Assembly: GCF_045679555.1 (NCBI RefSeq) | Contig: NC_092092.1 | Span: 6,660,653-6,724,652, forward strand | Source of the DNA: Salvelinus alpinus | Taxonomy: Eukaryota > Chordata > Actinopteri > Salmoniformes > Salmonidae | DNA: 64,000 bases | Direction of reading: 5' to 3' | Shown: positions 55,331 through 64,000 of the stretch, piece after piece | Layout of the letters: every line of letters begins with the position of its first letter | How positions within the stretch are numbered: the first letter of the stretch is position 1 | Program-made: the position numbers and the translations under genes | The notes under the pieces: model-generated | What the model was told of the DNA's origin: nothing | The model's input: the letters and a program-made list of their open reading frames with translations, nothing else | Databases searched by the model: none

Positions 55331-55839
55331 GCAGAAACACGTCATCGGTTCTAACGGTCGTCTCGTGCCGAACTGAGCATGTGCAGGCCGCCAAATCAAA
55401 GGCACTCCTTCGATATAAAGTCGTTTTTGACAGAAATGACAACGTCAGTTTTTCACTGTCATGAGGTTGGAGTAATAACATGTTCTACTACTTATAGGGC
55501 ATTGGCGTGCCTTTTAGATGAAGACAATTAACAACTAAGGAAGACTTCTCAAACCCCAAACCCCGGCCTGGTCTACTTGGTCTGTTTCGCAAGGGTTCCC
55601 GGAAGTCTCGTGATGTTGCGCCTCTGGGTTTAGAAACAGATCTGTGACACCAACCGCAGATCTGGAGTCCACGGATTACGCCCATCCTCCATCCCTGTCC
55701 ACAGTGACCAAGCAAAACCCAAGACAACTTCATGGTATTAGCGCTTACCGTTGCCCCTAACAACCGGTTTGGACTTGTCTTGATTTAAATGAATTGCGAC
55801 TTGGTTAAGTATAACAGATAGGCATTCATTTCGATGGCT
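55331..55839 (-). other. Moderately GC-rich stretch with an unexplained - strand frame
   Basis: On the - strand an ATG near 55733 opens about 80 codons (MKLSWVLLGHCGQGWRMG, then RGLQICGWCHRSVSKPRG) whose basic, hydroxylated N-terminus resembles a mitochondrial presequence. No good donor or family match is seen, so this is only a possible exon. Confidence 0.25.
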
Positions 55840-56115
55840 AGGGTTAGGGTTGAGATTTGGGATAGGGTTAAATAAATTCAGGCATTAATTCCATTTGGTT
55901 AACGTTAGGGTTTGGGGTAGGGTTAATTAAATTAAGGCCTTCATTCCGATTGATTAGGGTTAGTGTTAAGGTTTGGGATAGGGTTAATTAAATTAAGGTC
56001 TTCATTCCGATTGGTTAGGGTTAGTGTTAAGGTTTGGGATAGGGTTAATTAAATTAAGGTCTTCATTCCGATTGGTTAGGGTTAGTGTTAAGGTTTGGGA
56101 TAGGGTTAAATAAAT
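55840..56115. repeat. 61-bp minisatellite, 4-5 units, GGGTTAG-rich
   Basis: Units 'ggttagggttagtgttaagg', 'gggatagggttaattaaatt' and 'aaggtcttcattccgat'. GGGTTA motifs recall telomeric repeats but are embedded in a longer unit. Confidence 0.9.
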
Positions 56116-56204
56116 TCAGACATTCATTATGATTTATTAAGTTCCCGAAAAAACAGCTCACCGGTTTAGTTTAGCTATTAAAGGCTGGGCTTGCTAACTC
56201 ATTG

Positions 56205-56270
56205 TGAATGGAGGGTGCAGTTGTCTAAGCAGTAAAGTCCCATTTTATAGATACGGGTTCAATCCCAAGG
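56205..56270 (+). other. tRNA-like head at the array edge
   Basis: 'ggtgcagttgtctaagcag' resembles a Leu/Ser-type A-box and D-arm, and 'cgggttcaatccc' follows 35 bases later like a T-arm B-box. It could be the SINE remnant from which the adjacent array grew. It cannot be folded into a full cloverleaf. Confidence 0.4.
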
Positions 56271-59200
56271 TCCCATTTTATAGATACGGGTTCAATCCCA
56301 AGGTCCCATTTTATAGATACGGGTTCAATCCCAAGGTCCCATTTTATAGATACGGGTTCAATCCCAAGGTCCCATTTTATAGATACGGGTTCAATCCCAG
56401 CAAGGTCCCATTTTATAGATACGGGTTCAATCCCAAGGTCCCATTTTATAGATACGGGTTCAATCCCAAGGTCCCATTTTATAGATACGGGTTCAATCCC
56501 AAGGTCCCATTTTATAGATACGGGTTCAATCCCAAGGTCCCATTTTATAGATACGGGTTCAATCCCAGCAAGGTCCCATTTTATAGATACGGGTTCAATC
56601 CCAAGGTCCCATTTTATAGATACGGGTTCAATCCCAAGGTCCCATTTTATAGATACGGGTTCAATCCCAAGGTCCCATTTTATAGATATGGGTTCAATCC
56701 CTGCAAGGTTCCATTTTATAGATATGGGTTCAATCCCAGCAAGGTCCCATTTTATAGATACGGGTTCAATCCCAAGGTCCCATTTTATAGATACGGGTTC
56801 AATCCCAAGGTCCCATTTTATAGATACAGGTTCAATCCCAAGGTCCAATTTTTTATAGATACGGGTTCAATCCCAAGGTCCCATTTTATAGATACGGGTT
56901 CAATCCCAAGGTCAATTTTTTTTATAGATATGGGTTCAATCCCAAGGTCCTATTTTATAGATACGGGTTCAATCCCAAGAACCCATTTTATAGATACGGG
57001 TTCAATCCCAGCAAGGTTCCATTTTATAGACACGGGTTCAATCCCAGCAAGGTCCCATTTTATAGATACGGGTTCAATCCCAAGGTCCCATTTTATAGAT
57101 ACGGGTTCAATCCCAAGGTCCCATTTTATAGATACAGGTTCAATCCCAAGGTCAATTTTTTTATAGATACGGGTTCAATCCCAAGGTCCCATTTTATAGA
57201 TACGGGTTCAATCCCAAGGTCCAATTTTATATAGATATGGGTTCAATCCCAAGGTCCCATTTTATAGATACGGGTTCAATCCCAAGAACCCATTTTATAG
57301 ATACGGGTTCAATCCCAGCAAGGTCCCATTTCATAGATACGGGTTCAATCCCAGCAAGGTCCCATTTTATAGATACGGGTTCAATCCCTGCAAGGTCCCA
57401 TTTTATAGATACGGGTTCAATCCCAGCAAGGTTCCATTTTATAGATACGGGTTCAATCCCAATGTCCCATTTTATAGATACAGGTTCAATCCCAAGGTCC
57501 AATTTTTTATAGATACGGGTTCAATCCCAAGGTCCAATTTTTTATAGATATGGGTTCAATCCCAAGGTCCTATTTTATAGATACGGGTTCAATCCCAAGA
57601 ACCCATTTTATAGATACGGGTTCAATCCCAGCAAGGTTCCATTTTATAGACACGGGTTCAATCCCAGCAAGGTCCCATTTTATAGATACGGGTTCAATCC
57701 CAAGGTCCCATTTTATAGATACGGGTTCAATCCCAAGGTCCCATTTTATAGATACAGGTTCAATCCCAAGGTCACATTTTTTATAGATACGGGTTCAATC
57801 CCAAGGTCCCATTTTATAGATACGGGTTCAATCCCAAGGTCCAATTTTTTATAGATACGGGTTCAATCCCAAGGTCCCATTTTATAGATACTGGTTCAAT
57901 CCCAAGAACCCATTTTATAGATACGGGTTCAATCCCAGCAAGGTCCCATTTTATAGATACGGGTTCAATCCCAGCAAGGTCCCATTTTATAGATACAGGT
58001 TCAATCCCAGCAAGGTCCCATTTTATAGATACGGGTTCAATCCCAGCAAGGTCCCATTTTATAGATACGGGTTCAATCCCAGCAAGGTCCCATTTTATAG
58101 ATACGGGTTCAATCCCAGCAAGGTCCCATTTTATAGATACGGGTTCAATCCCAGCAAGGTCCCATTTTATAGATACGGGTTCAATCCCAGCAAGGTCCCA
58201 TTTTATAGATACGGGTTCAATCCCAGCAAGGTCCCATTTTATAGATACGGGTTCAATCCCAGCAAGGTCCCATTTTATAGATACGGGTTCAATCCCAGCA
58301 AGGTCCCATTTTATAGATACGGGTTCAATCCCAGCAAGGTCACATTTTATAGATACGGGTTCAATCCCAGCAAGGTCCCATTTTATAGATACGGGTTCAA
58401 TCCCAGCAAGGTTCCATTTTATAGACACGGGTTCAATCCCAGCAAGGTCCCATTTTATAGATACGGGTTCAATCCCAGCAAGGTCCCATTTTATAGATAC
58501 GGGTTCAATCCCAATGTCCCATTTTATAGATACAGGTTCAATCCCAAGGTCCAATTTTTTATAGATACGGGTTCAATCCCAAGGTCCAATTTTTTATAGA
58601 TATGGGTTCAATCCCAAGGTCCTATTTTATAGATACGGGTTCAATCCCAAGAACCCATTTTATAGATACGGGTTCAATCCCAGCAAGGTTCCATTTTATA
58701 GACACGGGTTCAATCCCAGCAAGGTCCCATTTTATAGATACGGGTTCAATCCCAAGGTCCCATTTTATAGATACGGGTTCAATCCCAAGGTCCCATTTTA
58801 TAGATACAGGTTCAATCCCAAGGTCACATTTTTTATAGATACGGGTTCAATCCCAAGGTCCCATTTTATAGATACGGGTTCAATCCCAAGGTCCAATTTT
58901 TTATAGATACGGGTTCAATCCCAAGGTCCCATTTTATAGATACTGGTTCAATCCCAAGAACCCATTTTATAGATACGGGTTCAATCCCAGCAAGGTCCCA
59001 TTTTATAGATACGGGTTCAATCCCAGCAAGGTCCCATTTTATAGATACAGGTTCAATCCCAGCAAGGTCCCATTTTATAGATACGGGTTCAATCCCAGCA
59101 AGGTCCCATTTTATAGATACGGGTTCAATCCCAGCAAGGTCCCATTTTATAGATACGGGTTCAATCCCAGCAAGGTCCCATTTTATAGATACGGGTTCAA

Positions 59201-59820
59201 TCCCAGCAAGGTCCCATTTTATAGATACGGGTTCAATCCCAGCAAGGTCCCATTTTATAGATACGGGTTCAATCCCAGCAAGGTCCCATTTTATAGATAC
59301 GGGTTCAATCCCAGCAAGGTCCCATTTTATAGATACGGGTTCAATCCCAGCAAGGTCACATTTTATAGATACGGGTTCAATCCCAGCAAGGTCACATTTT
59401 ATAGATACGGGTTCAATCCCAGCAAGGTCCCATTTTATAGATACGGGTTCAATCCCAGCAAGGTTCCATTTTATAGACACGGGTTCAATCCCAGCAAGGT
59501 CCCATTTTATAGATACGGGTTCAATCCCAGCAAGGTCCCATTTTATAGATACGGGTTCAATCCCAGCAAGGTCACATTTTATAGATACGGGTTCAATCCC
59601 AGCAAGGTCCCATTTTATAGATACGGGTTCAATCCCAGCAAGGTCCCATTTTATAGATACGGGTTCAATCCCAGCAAGGTCCCATTTTATAGATACAGGT
59701 TCAATCCCAGCAAGGTCCCATTTTATAGATACGGGTTCAATCCCAGCAAGGTCCCATTTTATAGATACGGGTTCAATCCCAGCAAGGTTCCATTTTATAG
59801 ATACGGGTTCAATCCCAGCG
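56235..59820. repeat. 33/36-bp minisatellite of about 105 units, each with a B-box-like motif
   Basis: Unit: 'ggtcccattttatagatac' then 'gggttcaatccca' and either 'a' (33 bp) or 'agca' (36 bp). 33-bp units dominate on the left and 36-bp units on the right. A 1052-bp higher-order block is repeated (57535-58586 and 58587-59640 approximately). Long frames (IDTGSIP.. on +, GIEPVSIKWDL.. on -) exist only because both unit lengths are multiples of three. Confidence 0.95.
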
Positions 59821-60244
59821 CAGGGCACTCCTTTTTTTTCTTCTTCTTCCCTAGTGGACGGTTTTGACAACGTATCCCGACGTCCTGGAGACGTTCTAAA
59901 ACGTCAAATTCCCCTTGAATCTGGAGGGATTTCACTGGGCTACAGCACTTCTAGGGCCTTACACAGATGTAAGGGCAACAAAACACTTGGCTAATTAGTT
60001 ATATATATATTTATATTTGAGTGTTCTTGCTCAGTGCCTCCCTCCCAATATCCCCCCTTCCTCTACTGAGAAGAGAGAGCAGTATTTTCTGTGCTATGCT
60101 ACTGGCCAAGGAAAGATTTCTGTAGTATCCCATCTATCCTTGGCGAAACCCCCCTCGTCCCACCAGTGACCTAACCCACTTCTCCCAGAGAGACCCCCCC
60201 TCCTCACCTGCTCCTCACCCTCTCCCCAGACCCCCAGTCAGGCA
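59821..60244. other. Intergenic, nothing recognised
   Basis: Starts with T-rich 'cctttttttt' directly at the array edge. C-rich stretches (60140-60235) follow. No exon supported. Confidence 0.5.
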
Positions 60245-60322
60245 TGTCCCAAATGACATCCTATTCTCTTTATAGTGCACTACTTGTGACCGGGGCCCAT
60301 TGTGCACTATGTAGGGCATGGA
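60245..60322. repeat. 'gtgcactac' type dispersed repeat
   Basis: 'atagtgcactacttgtgacc' and 'ggggcccattgtgcactatg' are the palindromic core of this family. Confidence 0.75.
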
Positions 60323-61003
60323 CATCACCAGGACCTGGCTTTCGAGGGCTTTAGCCGCAAATGATTTGGGGTGAGACCCTAATCTTTTGCGCTGCTGCAA
60401 TGGTGTTATATTTTTTTTATATTTGTAGTCAAGTGAATAAGCCACTTAGTTCATAGAGCTGTGGTTACGTGAAACTCCCAGAGTCATCCAACCGTTATAA
60501 CCAGGGGTGTAGTGCCACTTCTCAAAATGGTGCTACAGTATGTCTCGCAAAGATCACCTAATGATTCATTAGTATTCTACATAACAAACAGACTATAATA
60601 GCATGATAATGTCAGTCTACTGTAAAAACAAAAAACACCATGTCATTTATAATGACTATTTAGGATGATTGTGCTGAAATATATAAATATATATTTTCTC
60701 ATGCTTTGTTTTACACCATCTGCTCTAAACTTTGATTAATTCGACCGGTTAGCCACCCTTACATCATTCAAGAAGATCGACATGCATATTGTCATGAAAC
60801 TGATTGGGATCAAATGGTTGGCATGCATGTATCATCGACGTTTCACCTGTGAAAACATGAAGGAATTATCATTCACGATTGACAGTGATTTATAATGAGG
60901 TAGGCATAATTTGGTGTTTTAGGATTTTCTAAATATAACATTTTGGCTGGGAAATGTTAGCTAAATTGATCATTAGCAGTTGAAAGCAATGCAGATATTC
61001 TTC
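60323..61003. other. Intergenic, nothing recognised
   Basis: A/T-rich sequence, no coding, RNA or repeat signal. Confidence 0.5.
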
Positions 61004-61145
<142 letters not shown>

Positions 61146-61303
61146 TATTATTGTAATGTCTCCAGTCATGTAAAATGACATAGTTGCAGGAAATTATTTT
61201 AGAGATGGCCCTTTTATTCTCGGACCCACAAACCCCTCAGCCCCTGGTCTTCAGGATTGAGCCCCGAATGTTATGAGACTCTAGTGATGGCCCTGATGTA
61301 GGG

Positions 61304-61950
61304 CAGAGGTTCTCAAACTTACTGGGTCCGGGGACCCCTTTTGTGATACCAAATTCATCAGGGACCCCCCTCAGAATCAGAACACAATTCGAGTTAGATG
61401 AAAATAGCATAGAATGAGTTTTACTATGACTTCATCAGTGGATGGATGTACGAACCAAGTCTTTGGCCTTGGGAAGTAACATTTTAGAGCCCGCGTCTTG
61501 GCATCGGAGAGAAAACGTAGGAGTTTAAAAAGCCAATGTCCTGCAATTCTACACATTTTGTCACGGGGCAGAGATATTATTTTGTTGTTGCATCAAAAAA
61601 TATAAAGCTAATATCCTACGATTCTACACATTTTGTCATGAGGCAGAGAGAAAATGTTGCAGTTTTAAAGCATTTATGTAAAAAAAAAAAAAAAAAAAGT
61701 ATAATTGGTGCAGTACCGTGGATACCAATATCCCTGTGAGCCAATTATGTTGTCAAGGGTTACAAACAGAAATTAATAATATTACATTTTATCGTATTAC
61801 ACCCTTTAAACTTATCCACGACTCACCTGACAAAGTTCATTTAATTTGTCGTTGTTAGTAATATTCATTAAACAAATATTTTATGTTTAAAAACAACATT
61901 TTGGGGTCTGGCCGCGGACCCCTAGCAGTACCCCACTTTGAGAACCCCAA
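61304..61950. mobile_element. hAT-like non-autonomous element with 8-bp target duplication
   Basis: ATGTAGGG flanks both ends (61296-61303 and 61951-61958), the 8-bp duplication expected of hAT. Left end CAGAGGTTCTCAAA, right end the complement of TTGGGGTTCTCAAA. Sub-ends 'ggtccggggacccc' and 'gccgcggacccctag' also mirror. No transposase. The target was a 'gtagggaatagggt' dispersed repeat. Confidence 0.85.
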
Positions 61951-62260
61951 ATGTAGGGAATAGGGTTCAATTTGGGACACACGACACTGTCTGCTCTGTT
62001 GTTTGATTTGCTTAGGCATTTTGAAGGGCTAACATGTATACCTACCAGCAGAGGGCAGCAAAACCATAGTGAATATGTTTTGTGTGTAGGCCGCATGCAA
62101 TCTGTACTGATACACAGGCTTTGTCCTGAAATTGCACCCTGGTCAAAACAAGTGAATAGGGTGGGGAGCAGCCATTATCTACTGGGTCTTCTGGGAACAT
62201 ATCCTCAGTATCATCCACAGGTGGAGCTGGGCTGTCCAGATCCCACCCTTTTGTATTTTT
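61951..62260. other. Dispersed repeat remnant and intergenic sequence
   Basis: 61951-61985 ('atgtagggaatagggttcaa', 'tttgggacaca') is the right half of the 'gtgcactac' family. The rest is not recognised. Confidence 0.5.
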
Positions 62261-62475
62261 TATTTAATCAGGCAAGTCAGTTAAGAACAAATTCTTATTT
62301 ACAATAACAGCCTACCCACCGGCCAAACCCGGATGACGCTGGGACAATTGTGCACCGCCCTATGGGACTCCTAATCACGGCTGGTTGTGATTCAGCCTGG
62401 AATCAAACCAGGGTTTGTAGTGACGCTTCTAGCACTGAGATGCAGTGCCTTAGACCGCTGCGCCACTCAGGAGCC
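62261..62475 (-). mobile_element. Salmonid tRNA-derived SINE
   Basis: Reverse complement of the family at 16523 and 49957: tail 'tatttaatcaggcaagtcag' at the left, B-box region 'gaatcaaaccaggg' and A-box region 'ttagaccgctgcgccac' at the right. Confidence 0.9.
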
Positions 62476-63660
<1,185 letters not shown>

Positions 63661-63664
63661 AACC

Positions 63665-63800
63665 CCCTCTTATCAAATCAATTTATATAGCCCTTCTTAC
63701 ATCAGCTGTTATCTCAGTGCTGTACAGAAACCCAGCCTAAAACCCCAAACAGCAAGCAATGCAGGTGTAGAAGCACGGTGGCTAGGAAAAACTCCCTAAA
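63665..63800. repeat. Dispersed repeat of unknown class
   Basis: 'tcaatttatatagcccttct', 'cagtgctgtacagaaaccc' and 'ggctaggaaaaactccct' are familiar dispersed blocks of salmonid genomes. No ends could be defined. Confidence 0.55.
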
Positions 63801-63906
63801 AACTCCCTCTTATGCCACCCTCAGGCCTCTTATGCCACCCTCAGGCCTCTTATGCCACCCTCAGGCCTCTTATGCCACCCTCAGGCCTCTTATGCCACCC
63901 TCAGGC
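63801..63906. repeat. 20-bp minisatellite, 5 units
   Basis: Unit 'tcttatgccaccctcaggcc', identical copies, inside or at the edge of the dispersed repeat. The sequence to 64000 shows nothing further. Confidence 0.92.
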
Positions 63907-64000
63907 TATGGCACTCTGAGTTCAAAGGACAGACAGGAAATGGAGCTATGAATCACCTTGATTGGGGAGAAAATTAGTGTTTTCTTGTTTGGGTATAAGT

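Noticed and set aside
55840-56115. Interstitial telomeric repeat
   Set aside because: GGGTTA occurs only as part of a 61-bp unit, not as tandem hexamers.
56204-59870. Frames IDTGSIP.. and AGIEPVSIKWD.. resembling repeat proteins
   Set aside because: Unit lengths of 33 and 36 bp keep them open; no start context, splice signals or codon bias.

Overview
This is a vertebrate, intron-rich, repeat-dense window. The repeats point to a salmonid fish (Salmo/Oncorhynchus/Salvelinus group): tRNA-derived SINEs whose tails match a LINE tail, Tc1-like elements, the palindromic 'gtgcactacttttgacc' dispersed repeat, many CA/TG microsatellites, and minisatellites that cover roughly a quarter of the DNA. The species call rests on recognition of these repeats, not on a search.

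Three host genes lie head to tail on the + strand, each rebuilt exon by exon with GT/AG borders and consistent phase. (1) fads6, fatty acid desaturase 6: the last five coding exons, 1300-6529, with all three histidine boxes; its first exon is not found. (2) A TRIM16-like gene, 13665-36635: seven exons, 741 codons, with a RING-like N-terminus, an acidic 18-residue repeat, two B-boxes, coiled coil and a B30.2/SPRY domain. (3) tvp23b, a Golgi membrane protein: seven exons, 44957-49438, 202 codons. In human, TRIM16 and a TVP23 paralogue are neighbours on 17p, so this order looks conserved. A possible promoter plus first exon of a fourth, unrecognised gene lies at 50435-50685.

Between and inside the genes are mobile elements. 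An apparently intact PIF/Harbinger transposon (8425-12896) carries a Myb/SANT-like gene and a DDE transposase gene. A LINE with one open 1129-codon frame (29088-33633) carries a 2A-like ribosome-skipping motif. A second LINE (50868-52916) is 5'-truncated. Also present are Tc1-like relics, two LTR-like solo elements with target duplications, SINEs, a hAT-like element with an 8-bp target duplication, and several hairpin elements.

The most unusual theme is array birth: several tandem arrays appear to have been seeded by recognisable local sequence. A 45-bp satellite in TRIM16 intron 5 looks grown out of a LINE reverse-transcriptase segment. A 26-bp array duplicates the end of TRIM16 exon 4 with its splice donor. 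A 45-bp array near fads6 repeats the 'gtgcactac' dispersed element. A 3.6-kb array (56235-59820) repeats a tRNA T-arm/B-box-like segment about 100 times. Many arrays have periods divisible by three, which creates long open frames on both strands that are not genes.
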